Notes under the pieces: generated by a model
Databases searched by the model: none
What the model saw: the letters and a program-made list of their open reading frames with translations, nothing else
What the model was told of the DNA's origin: nothing
DNA from: Endozoicomonas sp. 4G
Lineage (GTDB): Bacteria > Pseudomonadota > Gammaproteobacteria > Pseudomonadales > Endozoicomonadaceae
Length of the DNA stretch: 64,000 bases
Direction of reading: 5' to 3'
Assembly: GCF_023822025.1 (NCBI RefSeq)
Contig: NZ_CP082909.1
Span: forward strand, 4,241,001-4,305,000
Shown here: positions 7,572 to 16,846 of the stretch, one piece after another
How the letters are laid out: the number at the start of each line of letters is the position of its first letter
Position numbering within the stretch: position 1 is the stretch's first letter
Translations under genes and position numbers: made by a program

Positions 7572-9266
7572 ATGCTGACCCAACTGTCCATCAGCAACTT
7601 TGCCATCGTTGACCAGCTGGATCTGGACATCCACTCTGGCATGACAGTCATTACCGGCGAGACTGGCGCTGGCAAGTCCATCATGCTGGATGCACTGGGC
7701 CTGGCCACGGGTGACCGGACCGACAGTCACTGCGTTCGACAAGGTACCGACAAAGCTGAGATTCACGCTTCTTTTGATATCAGCCAGTGCTCTGCGGCAA
7801 AAGCATGGCTGCAAGAAAAAGAGCTGGCCAGTGACGATGAGTGCATTCTTCGCAGAGTCATCACCAAAGAAGGACGATCCCGTGCTTATATCAATGGCAC
7901 ACTGTCTCCCCTTGCGGATCTTCGTGCCATTGGCGAACGGTTAATTGATATCCATGGCCAGCATGAAAGCCAGTCGTTATTGAAAAAAGGTAGCCATCGA
8001 CGTTTACTGGATGATTATGCCGGTATACAAAAACTGGCCTCCGAAGTAGCCCGCACAGCCCATCAGTTCAATCAGACCCACCATGAACTGAAGACACTGA
8101 CCCATAATCGCAAAGAGCAGGATGAGCGAGTGCAACTGCTCAGCTATCAGCTTCAGGAACTTGAACAGCTGTCGCTTCAGGAAGGCGAGCTGGAACAGCT
8201 TGAGCGGGAACTGAAGCAGTTAAGCCACGCTGAAAGCACGCTTTCGGTTTGCCACCAGATCAACGCCATCTGCTCCGATAATGAGGCGGGTAATATCCTT
8301 CAGCAACTCTCCATTTGCCTGCAGCGTCTGAATGATCTGCAAATGGATCACCCGGCCATCAACAACACCCTGGAGATGATGTCCTCTGCCCAGATTCAGG
8401 TCGAGGAAGCAGTGGGAGAAATCAATCACTTCATCGACCACTTTGACGCCGACCCCGCCAGAATGCAGGATGTTGATGACCGTCTCAGTGCCATTTACGA
8501 CCTTGCCAGAAAGCACAGGGTTCAGCCCGAAGCGTTATTGGTAAAACAAAACACCCTCAGCTCCGAGCTGGAGAGCATCCAGTGCAGCGATGAACGGGTT
8601 GACGCATTACAAGAGCAGCTGATTGAACTGAAATCCAAATTTCACCAGCAGTGTGAAAAGCTCTCCAGGAAACGTCAGGCTGCCGCCCGACAGCTTGAGA
8701 AAAAAGTCAGCCAGCGCATGGCCCTGCTGGGCTTGCCCCACGGACAGTTCATCATCGCCCTGACACCGACAGAGAGCGGCACTCTCTCAGCCAATCTCTC
8801 AGCCAATCTCTCAGCCAATGGCGCTGAAGACATTGAGTTTCTGGTAACCACCAACCCGGGCCAACCACCCAGGGCATTAGCCAAAGTGGCTTCTGGTGGC
8901 GAACTGTCCAGAATCAGTCTGGCCATTCAGGTGATAACCGCCCAAACCTCTCATATCCCCAGCATGATTTTTGACGAAGTGGATGTCGGTATTGGTGGCG
9001 GCACTGCTGAAATTGTCGGAGCCATGCTCAGGGAGCTGGGAGCAAGAGGCCAGGTTCTGTGTGTCACCCACCAGCCTCAGGTGGCCTCCCAGGGGCATCA
9101 GCATTTGCATGTCAGCAAAAAGGTTCGCAATGCCAACACCGCCACTGAGATTGTCGGCCTGAAAGGCGATCGTCGTGTGAAAGAGGTAGCTCGCATGTTG
9201 GGCGGAGTGGCAATGACCGAATCCACACTTAACCACGCGAAAGAGATGCTCAGCCTTGGCCAGTGA
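7572..9266 (+). CDS. recN: DNA repair protein RecN
   Basis: SMC-like ATPase for double-strand-break repair. The 564-residue protein begins MLTQLSISNFAIVDQLDLD and has Walker A GETGAGKS at 29-36, two long coiled-coil arms around GQHESQSLL and VDDRLSAIYDLARKH, the ABC signature KVASGGELSRISLA, Walker B SMIFDEVDVGIGG and the CVTHQPQVA switch motif. It is slightly longer than E. coli RecN (553). Part of the excess is a 12-bp repeat that adds LSANLSANLSAN just before the C-terminal ATPase half. It starts at ATG 7572 beneath a LexA box, so SOS induction is expected. Confidence 0.98.
   Translation: MLTQLSISNFAIVDQLDLDIHSGMTVITGETGAGKSIMLDALGLATGDRTDSHCVRQGTDKAEIHASFDISQCSAAKAWLQEKELASDDECILRRVITKEGRSRAYINGTLSPLADLRAIGERLIDIHGQHESQSLLKKGSHRRLLDDYAGIQKLASEVARTAHQFNQTHHELKTLTHNRKEQDERVQLLSYQLQELEQLSLQEGELEQLERELKQLSHAESTLSVCHQINAICSDNEAGNILQQLSICLQRLNDLQMDHPAINNTLEMMSSAQIQVEEAVGEINHFIDHFDADPARMQDVDDRLSAIYDLARKHRVQPEALLVKQNTLSSELESIQCSDERVDALQEQLIELKSKFHQQCEKLSRKRQAAARQLEKKVSQRMALLGLPHGQFIIALTPTESGTLSANLSANLSANGAEDIEFLVTTNPGQPPRALAKVASGGELSRISLAIQVITAQTSHIPSMIFDEVDVGIGGGTAEIVGAMLRELGARGQVLCVTHQPQVASQGHQHLHVSKKVRNANTATEIVGLKGDRRVKEVARMLGGVAMTESTLNHAKEMLSLGQ
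8784..8819 (+). repeat. In-frame 12-bp repeat in recN, three copies
   Basis: CTCTCAGCCAAT is repeated three times perfectly, encoding LSAN units at the junction between coiled coil and C-terminal ATPase half of RecN. Confidence 0.9.
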
Positions 9267-9292
9267 GCAGTCAAACAACGAGCCAGCCAATG

Positions 9293-11101
9293 CTATTGAT
9301 CTGGCGTCACTCTCATGACTTCTTCAATGGTTGTCAGCCCTGATGCTACTTTCTGAGCGCCGGAAAGACGAAGGCTGTGCATACCTTCTTTAATGGATTG
9401 ACGACGAAGACTTTCTATATCCGCGGTCTCTGCCAGCATACCCTTAAGGGGTTGAGACATAAGCATTAACTCATAAACCCCCGCTCGCCCCCGGTAGCCG
9501 GTTTCCCGGCATTCCAGACAACCCACAGGCTGAAAGATTTGCGAAGGCGCAGGTGCCGACCAGGGACGAGTCAGGGATTTCCAGCCCGACTTGTCGAGTT
9601 GCACCGGCTGCCTGCAGGAAGGACACAGGGTTCTGACCAGCCTTTGCGCCATAACGCCCAGCACCGTAGATTTAATGAGATAATGAGGTACGCCGAGTTC
9701 CAGCAGACGGGTGATGGCAGAAGGTGCATCGTTGGTGTGCAGGGTGGACAGCACCAGGTGACCGGTCAGTGCCGCCTGAATCGCCATTTCGGCGGTTTCC
9801 AGATCCCGAATCTCACCCACCATAATAATATCCGGATCCTGACGTAGAAGTGCACGCAGGCCGCTGGCAAACGTCAGTTCAATATTATGCTGAACCTGCA
9901 TCTGGTTGAAGCTGGATTCCACCATTTCAATGGGGTCTTCAATCGTACAAACATTCACCTGATCAGAAGCCAGATTTTTCAACGTCGAATACAGGGTGGT
10001 GGTTTTACCTGAACCGGTCGGACCCGTAACCAGGATAATCCCGTTAGGCTGCCCGGTCATATGAGTCCAGCGACGTTCATCCTCTCTGGAAAAGCCCAGC
10101 TCGCCAAACCCTTTGACCAGAACATCCGGGTCAAAGATCCGCATTACCAGTTTTTCCCCGAATGCGGTTGGCAGGGTCGAAAGTCGCAGTTCCACTTCAT
10201 TGCCATCGGGGTTGCGGGTTTTCAGTCGACCATCTTGTGGCTTTCTTTTCTCTGCCACATTCATACGACCCAGAATCTTCAGGCGACTGGTCATGGCTGC
10301 GGCCACCTTGACCGGCATCTGATAGATCAGGTGCAGCACCCCATCAATACGAAAACGCAGATGCGTTTGCTCGCGCCGGGGCTCAACATGAATATCACTG
10401 GCCCGCTGCTCAAAGGCATACTGGAGCAACCAATCGACAATATTAACAATGTGCTGGTCATTGGCGTCGGGAGCTTTCATATTGCCCAGCTCAAGCATCT
10501 GCTCAAAGCTGTTCAGCTGTGTGGACTGTACGCCATTCTGTTCATTAGCACCCAGGACAGACTGGGCCAGTCGATAAAACTCCGAGGTATACCTTCGAAT
10601 ATCCGTTGGACTGGCCACCACCCGCCGGATTTCCTTGCGGTTAATATGCCTGAGATTATCCTCCCAACCGCTGTGCCAGGGTTGGGCCGAAGCGATGACC
10701 ATCTCATCAGCCGTGACTTCTACTGCCAGAATCTGGTGACGCAGGGCATAAGCGTGAGACATGACCGGAGTGATGGCCGTGGCATCGATTTTCAAAGGGT
10801 CGATAGGAAAATATTCCTGGCCTGACAGAGTCGCCAGCCAGTTCATTAAAGTATCAAGATCAAGAGAGTCGCCACTGCGGGCATCCTTCAGATTCTGAGA
10901 GGCAATGTACTCCAGAGGGTGAAGTTTAAGCTGGTCAGCACTGCGGTGACGAGCCAGTATTTCATTAGCCTCCGATGGCCTGAGCCGACCCGTCTGAACC
11001 AGATCAGAAACCACCGTTTGCAGATCCAGAAGCAGTGCTCTGTTCTTGAGTGAGGCAGTGAAATGATTGGCGTTTGAGTTCGGCTTTCGGACACGGGTCA
11101 C
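9293..11101 (-). CDS. Orphan GspE/PilB-family secretion or pilus ATPase
   Basis: A 602-residue ATPase of the type II secretion / type IV pilus assembly family. It has an N-terminal MshEN-like region (SEANEILARHRSADQLKLHPLEYIASQ), then RASDIHVEP, Walker A GPTGSGKTT, the DPIEM Asp box, Walker B PDIIMVGEIRDLETAEMA, the His box STLHTND, and a zinc-binding Cys tetrad (CPSC ... CLEC) before RGRAGVYELM. All catalytic motifs are present. The start is GTG 11101 with AAGGAAG five bases upstream. No pseudopilin, platform or secretin gene lies nearby, so its machine must be encoded elsewhere. It converges on recN with a 26-bp gap. Confidence 0.93.
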   Translation of the reverse strand: MTRVRKPNSNANHFTASLKNRALLLDLQTVVSDLVQTGRLRPSEANEILARHRSADQLKLHPLEYIASQNLKDARSGDSLDLDTLMNWLATLSGQEYFPIDPLKIDATAITPVMSHAYALRHQILAVEVTADEMVIASAQPWHSGWEDNLRHINRKEIRRVVASPTDIRRYTSEFYRLAQSVLGANEQNGVQSTQLNSFEQMLELGNMKAPDANDQHIVNIVDWLLQYAFEQRASDIHVEPRREQTHLRFRIDGVLHLIYQMPVKVAAAMTSRLKILGRMNVAEKRKPQDGRLKTRNPDGNEVELRLSTLPTAFGEKLVMRIFDPDVLVKGFGELGFSREDERRWTHMTGQPNGIILVTGPTGSGKTTTLYSTLKNLASDQVNVCTIEDPIEMVESSFNQMQVQHNIELTFASGLRALLRQDPDIIMVGEIRDLETAEMAIQAALTGHLVLSTLHTNDAPSAITRLLELGVPHYLIKSTVLGVMAQRLVRTLCPSCRQPVQLDKSGWKSLTRPWSAPAPSQIFQPVGCLECRETGYRGRAGVYELMLMSQPLKGMLAETADIESLRRQSIKEGMHSLRLSGAQKVASGLTTIEEVMRVTPDQ

Positions 11102-11306
11102 GGTTGCTTCCTTTTTACCTTGAAAAACGGTTCATCCCGCTACTTTCTACTAAACCGTCCGGTAAGAAAATTCAGGCTTAGCAATGGCTTAATAAACTAT
11201 ATCGCCAAAATAACTCCCGACTGTTGCCTGACATAAACAAGTTTCGCAGGAAACCCTTTCCCCCTATACTGTTTTACTCAATGATACTCCCTCAAGACTG
11301 ACCGTT

Positions 11307-12647
11307 GTGGACGCAACAATACTGCATAGCTTTTTCTTAATCCTTTCACTGATAGCGGTCATTCTGATATTGATTGGCCGTTTCAAGTTTTCGCCGTTTA
11401 TTGTTCTGCTGCTTTGCGCCTATGGTGTCGGCTTTTTTTCGGGCTTACCGGTTGCTGAGCTGACTCCCCTGATCTCTCATGACTTGGGAAAGACATTTGG
11501 CGATGTCGCACTCTTGATTATTTTTGGGGTATTACTGGGTAATATTCTGGAGCACTCGGGGGGAGCGGTTCTTCTGGCAGAGAAACTGATTTTCTCGGTC
11601 GCCAGACGTTTCCCAACGTTGGCTATGGGTATCGCCGGATACATTATTTCGATTCCCGTTTACTGTGACTCCGGATTTATCCTGCTTAACAGCATCAGGC
11701 AGTCTGTTGCCCAGAGAGTCCAGTGCCACCCGGTCGCTCTCAGCGTTGCTCTCGCGGGGGGACTGTATGCAACTCACGCCCTGGTCCCGCCAACACCGGG
11801 CCCTGCAGCGGCGACCCTGATTTTGGGTATCTCTCCCAGTCGGGTGATTCCCTGGGCGCTGGGAGTGGCGCTGTTGTCCACTTTTGTCGCCATTTTGTGG
11901 GGCAAGTGGGTTACTCGCCGGCTGCATGAAGAGAGCCAAATGGTCAGCCCGCCCTCGCCATCAGCCTCGCCTCATACAAAGACTGCCGACATGCCTGTCT
12001 GGACAGCCATTATCCCGATTCTCCTGCCTTTGCTGCTGATGTCCATGGCCAACTTTCAAACTGACCATCAAGCTGACAGTCAAGCATCGGGCTGGGCTAC
12101 TTTTCTTTCACAACCTGCCAATGCTCTGTTTTTCGGCTTGCTGGCCAGCCTGCCATTGATTCGTCAATGCAAGACGGGGCTCACTGAGATAATGAGTGAA
12201 AGCATTCAATCCTGCGCGATGATTATTTTCATCATCGCAGCCGGTGGGGCACTGGCAGGAATGCTGGCCCAGACCGGGCATATCGCCAGAATCGCAGAAG
12301 GTTTGCCCGAAAGCCTTGGGCTTATTCTGCCTTTTTTGATAGCTGCCCTGTTCAAAACTGCACAGGGTTCTACCACAGTTGCCTTAATTAGTGGCGCCTC
12401 GATGGTAGATCCGTTATTGCCGGGTCTGGGGCTGGACTCCGAAAATGGTCGATTACTGGCCTTTTTATCAGCAGGGTGCGGCTCGATGATGGTGATTCAT
12501 GCCAATGACAGCTATTTCTGGGTAGTGACCCGGTTTTCCGGAATCAGCCCGGCCACAGGTTTTAAATCCTTCACTCTGGCGAGCCTGCTTCAGGCGCTGA
12601 CCGGATTGGCAACCGTTCTGCTGCTGGCCAGCTTGTTAAGTCCCTGA
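11307..12647 (+). CDS. GntP-family gluconate/organic-acid permease
   Basis: A 446-residue integral membrane protein with 12 or more hydrophobic segments. The motif SVALAGGLYATHALVPPTPGP (around residues 145-165) is the hallmark of GntP/gluconate:H+ symporters, and the C-terminal half carries the matching TAQGSTTVALISGASM and HANDSYFWVVTRF segments. The likely substrate is gluconate or a related hydroxy acid (glycerate, lactate); no kinase or dehydratase is adjacent to decide. It starts at GTG 11307. Its 3' end overlaps the convergent CYTH gene by 12 bp. Confidence 0.92.
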   Translation: MDATILHSFFLILSLIAVILILIGRFKFSPFIVLLLCAYGVGFFSGLPVAELTPLISHDLGKTFGDVALLIIFGVLLGNILEHSGGAVLLAEKLIFSVARRFPTLAMGIAGYIISIPVYCDSGFILLNSIRQSVAQRVQCHPVALSVALAGGLYATHALVPPTPGPAAATLILGISPSRVIPWALGVALLSTFVAILWGKWVTRRLHEESQMVSPPSPSASPHTKTADMPVWTAIIPILLPLLLMSMANFQTDHQADSQASGWATFLSQPANALFFGLLASLPLIRQCKTGLTEIMSESIQSCAMIIFIIAAGGALAGMLAQTGHIARIAEGLPESLGLILPFLIAALFKTAQGSTTVALISGASMVDPLLPGLGLDSENGRLLAFLSAGCGSMMVIHANDSYFWVVTRFSGISPATGFKSFTLASLLQALTGLATVLLLASLLSP

Positions 12648-13253
12648 GCGAAGCAGTTCAAACCCTCTTTCAGCTTTGCTTTTGTCCGCCGGCTCCAGGT
12701 CAATGTCTTTTGCCAGTTGATCAGCAATAATATGAAGCGCATTTTCATCACCTTCCAGCAGCTCCAGTTCCAACTCACAGATGACACAGCTTCGATCGCC
12801 CGAGCGGATATAGCCGCAATCCAGAGCGACCTCAACCCTGGCTCTGGGCTCAGGCCAGCTCACCTGCCAACAGGTACGATCAAAATCGGTGGCGAACAGC
12901 GGTATCAAATCCCTGACCGGCAAGGCTCCCAATGATTCTGGCCAGACCTTTTGTAACCCCTCAATATCGAGTTCCGGACGTTCTATTGGCCACTCCCACT
13001 CCCCCCGACGGGTCAGCCCGTTAACACTCTCACCCTGGGTTTTCAGCGTCTGAAAAAAATGACCATTTTTTTCTCTGATTCGCAGCGCAACCCTTGCCTG
13101 ATTCAGTGTCCCAGAGGCGGTATCAAAGTAGGTATTGCCCAAATGAAAAGTTTCTGCTGCCGAGTTGGCGAACTTTTTCCAGAAAGGCAGTGTCTTAAGG
13201 GTGGGTATCTGCTCCTGAGGCAGTGACAACTTTAACTCTGTTTCAGTACTCAT
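12636..13253 (-). CDS. CYTH-domain protein (triphosphate tunnel metalloenzyme)
   Basis: A 205-residue protein starting with the diagnostic ExExK signature (E4, E6, K8 in MSTETELKL). NTYFDT, RVALRIRE, QTLK, RRGEWEW, ELELLEGD and a C-terminal KSKAERGF helix follow, forming the eight-stranded tunnel that binds triphosphate and metal. The family includes inorganic triphosphatase (YgiF), thiamine triphosphatase and class IV adenylate cyclase. Without the CHAD domain of YgiF, the exact substrate is open. It is convergent with the GntP gene and shares its upstream region with the phosphate-transport pair. Confidence 0.9.
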   Translation of the reverse strand: MSTETELKLSLPQEQIPTLKTLPFWKKFANSAAETFHLGNTYFDTASGTLNQARVALRIREKNGHFFQTLKTQGESVNGLTRRGEWEWPIERPELDIEGLQKVWPESLGALPVRDLIPLFATDFDRTCWQVSWPEPRARVEVALDCGYIRSGDRSCVICELELELLEGDENALHIIADQLAKDIDLEPADKSKAERGFELLRSGT

Positions 13254-13387
13254 GGGTTAGCTGACCAACGGCTAAAAGGCTCATTTTACCTGCAACCTCA
13301 AGGGTTTGTTATGAAAAATGAGTCTCTTATTGGCCAGGATATTTTGGCGACCAGTGTAATTTAAGTGCACTAATTTCAGTCAGCTCC

Positions 13388-13393
13388 TATAAT
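13388..13393 (+). promoter_or_regulatory. Possible -10 box for the phosphate-transport pair
   Basis: A perfect TATAAT lies 56 bp upstream of the PhoU-like gene. The best -35 at suitable spacing (TGCACT, 16 bases upstream) is poor. This is therefore a weak prediction. Confidence 0.4.
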
Positions 13394-13449
13394 TTTTTTC
13401 GATCAACTTCCCCACTTTACAGGGGAGTTAACCCGACAGGTCTGCGAAT

Positions 13450-14130
13450 ATGTCAACCAGCAACCTACTATCGAGTGTATTTGGCCGCTCCCCTATTGGC
13501 CCGATACAAAAGCACATAGCCAAGGCACACGAATGCGCCATTCAGCTGGAACCGTTTTTCAAAGCAGCCTTTGAGGGTGACTGGCAGGAAGTTGAAAGTA
13601 TTCAGAAAACCATCGTTGAGCTGGAGCATGAGGCCGATGTGATCAAAAAGAATGTTCGCCGCTCCCTGCCTAAAAGCCTGTTTCTGCCAGTGCCCAGAAA
13701 CGATCTTCTGGAGATCGTGACGGTGCAGGATAAAGTAGCCAACAGAACCAAGGATATTGCCGGCATTGTGCTGGGCAGGCAAATGGTGATTCCTCAGGAA
13801 ATAAGAGCGGCCTTTCTTGACTATCTGAAACGCTCCATAGCCACTTCAGCCCAGGCGGTCAGAGCCATGGATGAGCTCGATGAGCTGCTTGAAACTGGCT
13901 TCAGGGGAAGAGAAGTCAACCTGGTCGAAGAGCTGATTGAGGAGCTGGATCAGATAGAAAGTGATACCGACAAACATCAGATTGAAGTCAGAAAAATTCT
14001 GTTCAAACTGGAAAAAGACCTCCCTCCTGTCGATGTCATGTTCCTCTACAAAATTATTGACTGGGTCGGCGATCTGGCAGATCGCGCATCAAGAGTTGGC
14101 AGTTATCTTCAATTGCTGCTTGCCCGTTAA
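13450..14130 (+). CDS. DUF47/PhoU-like phosphate transport regulator
   Basis: A 226-residue all-helical cytoplasmic protein of the DUF47 (TIGR00153) family. Motifs include IVELEHEADVIKKNVRRSLP and VQDKVANRTKDIAGIVLGR, with acidic ELEHEAD and DELDELLETG helices resembling the metal-binding bundles of PhoU. Members are nearly always encoded directly upstream of a Pit phosphate permease, as here, and are thought to modulate it. ATG 13450 is a clear start, and only 23 bp separate its stop from the pit start, consistent with one transcript. Confidence 0.93.
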   Translation: MSTSNLLSSVFGRSPIGPIQKHIAKAHECAIQLEPFFKAAFEGDWQEVESIQKTIVELEHEADVIKKNVRRSLPKSLFLPVPRNDLLEIVTVQDKVANRTKDIAGIVLGRQMVIPQEIRAAFLDYLKRSIATSAQAVRAMDELDELLETGFRGREVNLVEELIEELDQIESDTDKHQIEVRKILFKLEKDLPPVDVMFLYKIIDWVGDLADRASRVGSYLQLLLAR

Positions 14131-14153
14131 CTCTATTGACTGGAATAACCTCC

Positions 14154-15425
14154 ATGAGCATTATCGCTGAGTACGGAACGATACTGCTGATTCTGGCCTG
14201 CCTGTTCGGCTTCTTCATGGCCTGGGGCGTGGGAGCAAACGATGTCGCCAACGCCATGGGAACCTCGGTCGGCTCCCAGGCTCTGACCATCAGGCAGGCC
14301 ATTATCATTGCTATCTGCCTTGAGTTTCTGGGTGCCTATCTGGCCGGTGGGTCAGTCACCGATACTATCAGAAAAGGGATTATTGATCCCGACATGCCGG
14401 TGTTGCTGGAAAACCCGCAGTTGCTGGTTTATGGCATGATGGCAGCGCTGCTGGCGGCGGGCACCTGGCTGCTGGTTGCCACCCATTACGGCTGGCCCGT
14501 GTCAACGACACACTCCATTGTCGGAGCCATCGTCGGCTTTGCGGCTGTCAGTATCTCGGTCGATGCCGTGAACTGGGGAAAAGTCAGCTCTATCGTTGCC
14601 AGCTGGGTCATCTCTCCCATTATGTCGGGCTTTATTGCCTTCATGATTTTTATGAGCGTCCAGAAACTCATACTGGACTCTGACAACCCGTTCCGAAATG
14701 CCAAACGCTACGTACCTATCTATATGTTTCTGGTTGGCTTTATGATGGCCATGGTGACCCTGATTAAAGGGCTCAAGCATATTGGCCTGCCGCTGGATTA
14801 TCAGGAAAGCATCCTGCTTTCACTGTTGATTGGCCTGCTGGTGATGCTGGCCGGAAAAATGGCGCTCTCAAAAATCAAGGAAGATGCGCAGGCCGACAAA
14901 GCCTTCCACTTCTCCAGTGTCGAGAAAGTCTTTGGTGTAATGATGATTTTCACCGCCTGCTCCATGGCGTTTGCCCACGGCTCCAACGATGTTGCCAACG
15001 CAGTCGGCCCCCTGGCCGCAGTGGCCAGTATTGTTACCAGTGGCGGAGAAATCGCAGGCAAATCAGACGTGCCAAGCTGGGTACTGCTGCTGGGAGCCAG
15101 CGGCATTGTGGTGGGTCTGGCCACCTATGGCTACAGAGTCATGGCGACCATAGGTACAGCGATCACTGAACTGACACCCAGCAGGGGTTTTGCCGCAGAA
15201 CTGTCGGCAGCGACCACCGTAGTTCTGGCTTCAGGCACCGGGCTGCCTGTCTCCACGACCCATACTCTGGTTGGGGCGGTATTGGGAGTTGGCCTTGCCA
15301 GAGGCATTGGTGCCCTGAACCTGAGAGTGATCGGCACTATTTTTATGTCGTGGCTGATTACACTGCCCGCCGGTGCTTTCCTCGCTATCGTTTTCTTCCA
15401 TATCCTGAAACTTATTTTTGGTTAG
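14154..15425 (+). CDS. Low-affinity inorganic phosphate transporter, Pit family
   Basis: A 423-residue membrane protein carrying two copies of the PiT signature: GANDVANAMGTSVGSQAL near the N-terminus and GSNDVANAVGPLAAV in the second half. Each is followed later by a WPVSTTHSIVGA- or LPVSTTHTLVGAVLG-type motif. This inverted duplication is diagnostic of H+ or Na+ coupled phosphate (or metal-phosphate) symporters. The frame opens at a TTG at 14136, but ATG 14154 gives the natural MSIIAEYG start. It is paired with the DUF47 gene and extends the phosphate theme of the window. Confidence 0.95.
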   Translation: MSIIAEYGTILLILACLFGFFMAWGVGANDVANAMGTSVGSQALTIRQAIIIAICLEFLGAYLAGGSVTDTIRKGIIDPDMPVLLENPQLLVYGMMAALLAAGTWLLVATHYGWPVSTTHSIVGAIVGFAAVSISVDAVNWGKVSSIVASWVISPIMSGFIAFMIFMSVQKLILDSDNPFRNAKRYVPIYMFLVGFMMAMVTLIKGLKHIGLPLDYQESILLSLLIGLLVMLAGKMALSKIKEDAQADKAFHFSSVEKVFGVMMIFTACSMAFAHGSNDVANAVGPLAAVASIVTSGGEIAGKSDVPSWVLLLGASGIVVGLATYGYRVMATIGTAITELTPSRGFAAELSAATTVVLASGTGLPVSTTHTLVGAVLGVGLARGIGALNLRVIGTIFMSWLITLPAGAFLAIVFFHILKLIFG

Positions 15426-15534
15426 GTAAGAGGGCTCTGCTGCGGGCCCTTTGCCGGTCTTGCTGCTCAGATACCCATCCCAAAGAAGGGCTGTTATGAT
15501 GCTGGGACAAGTACCATGGGTCTGATGAAAAACA

Positions 15535-16839
15535 ATGAACCTGAATAAAAACCATGTAAAATTTTTCCGGCAGAGTTCACCCTACATTCATGCCCACCAT
15601 GGCAAAACATTTGTCATTACTCTGGGTGGTGAAGCGCTGGCAAGTCCTAATCTGAACAACATCATCAACGATATTGCCCTGCTGAGCAGTCTCGGCGTTC
15701 GACTGGTTCTTGTGCACGGAGCCCGGCCTCAGATAGAGGAACGCCTGATTGCCAGAGGTCTTGAACCCAGATTTCATAATGACAAACGGATTACCGACCG
15801 TCAGTGCCTTGAGTGTGTTATGGATGCGGTGGGTAATCTGCGTGTACGGATTGAATCCAAGTTTTCACTCGGTCTGGTGAACTCTCCCATGCATGGGGCC
15901 AGCATTCGGGTCATCAGTGGTAATTTCGTCACGGCAAAACCTCTGGGCGTGATTGATGGACAGAATTATCATCACACCGGCGCAATTCGCAAAATAGATA
16001 AAGAAGCCATCCAGCAACAGCTCGACAGTGGTTATATCGTGCTTCTTTCCTGCCTTGGTCATTCACCCACCGGCGAGTTGTTTAACATGGAGGTGGAAGA
16101 CGTCGCCACCCACACAGCCATCCATCTTGACGCCGAAAAGCTGCTTTTGTACTCAAAAGATGATGGTATCCGGGATCAGCAGGGGCAACCCATCAGTCGT
16201 CTGTCCCCCAAGGAGGCTGAAAAAGTACTCAAGCATCTTCATGGCGATAACAAAAGGCTACTTTCCTCAGCTATTACTGCCTGTCACGGTGGTGTTGAAC
16301 GGGCACAGCTGATCGGTTATGAGCAGGACGGTTCTCTGCTGTTGGAGCTTTTTACCCGTGAAGGCTCTGGCACAATGGTGTCCCGTGACCATTATGAAGA
16401 AATTCGTGCTGCCAGCATTGAGGATGTAGGGGGGATTCTGCAGCTTATCCGACCCCTGGAACAAAAAGGCATTCTCAGAAGACGCTCAAGAAAAGAGCTG
16501 GAACGGGAAATTCGGCTGTTCCGGGTCATTTCCCTGGATGGCATGATTATTGGCTGTGCGGCAATTCATTTGTTTTCAGGTGAAAAGACTGCGGAGCTGG
16601 CCTGCCTGGTGGTGCACCCTGATTACCGGGAGAAAAACCGTGGCGACCTTCTCCTCAGTGCCATCGAGGAAGAAGCTGCCCAGCAGGGAATGGACAGGCT
16701 GTTTGTGTTGACAACTCAGGCCAGTCATTGGTTTGTAGAACGAGGTTTTTCGGAAACCACTCAGAAGTCTCTGCCTAAGGAGAAACGCAACCAATACAAT
16801 GAGGAGAGACAATCCAGAATTCTGGTCAAGAAACTCTGA
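15535..16839 (+). CDS. argA: Amino-acid N-acetyltransferase (N-acetylglutamate synthase)
   Basis: First enzyme of arginine biosynthesis: acetyl-CoA plus glutamate to N-acetylglutamate. The 434-residue protein has an amino-acid-kinase-like regulatory domain (residues 1-290, beginning FRQSSPYIHAHHGKTFVITLGGEAL, with LVHGARPQIEERL) and a C-terminal GNAT acetyltransferase domain (CLVVHPDYREKNRGDLLLSAIEEEA). The bifunctional AAK-GNAT layout and length match E. coli ArgA (443). It is monocistronic, convergent with the next gene only 7 bp away. Arginine feedback is expected from the family; I saw no convincing ArgR box. Confidence 0.97.
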   Translation: MNLNKNHVKFFRQSSPYIHAHHGKTFVITLGGEALASPNLNNIINDIALLSSLGVRLVLVHGARPQIEERLIARGLEPRFHNDKRITDRQCLECVMDAVGNLRVRIESKFSLGLVNSPMHGASIRVISGNFVTAKPLGVIDGQNYHHTGAIRKIDKEAIQQQLDSGYIVLLSCLGHSPTGELFNMEVEDVATHTAIHLDAEKLLLYSKDDGIRDQQGQPISRLSPKEAEKVLKHLHGDNKRLLSSAITACHGGVERAQLIGYEQDGSLLLELFTREGSGTMVSRDHYEEIRAASIEDVGGILQLIRPLEQKGILRRRSRKELEREIRLFRVISLDGMIIGCAAIHLFSGEKTAELACLVVHPDYREKNRGDLLLSAIEEEAAQQGMDRLFVLTTQASHWFVERGFSETTQKSLPKEKRNQYNEERQSRILVKKL

Positions 16840-16846
16840 ACCCGAT

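Noticed and set aside
15480-15560. ArgR box in front of argA
   Set aside because: No 18-bp palindromic match good enough to call; only scattered AT-rich half-sites.
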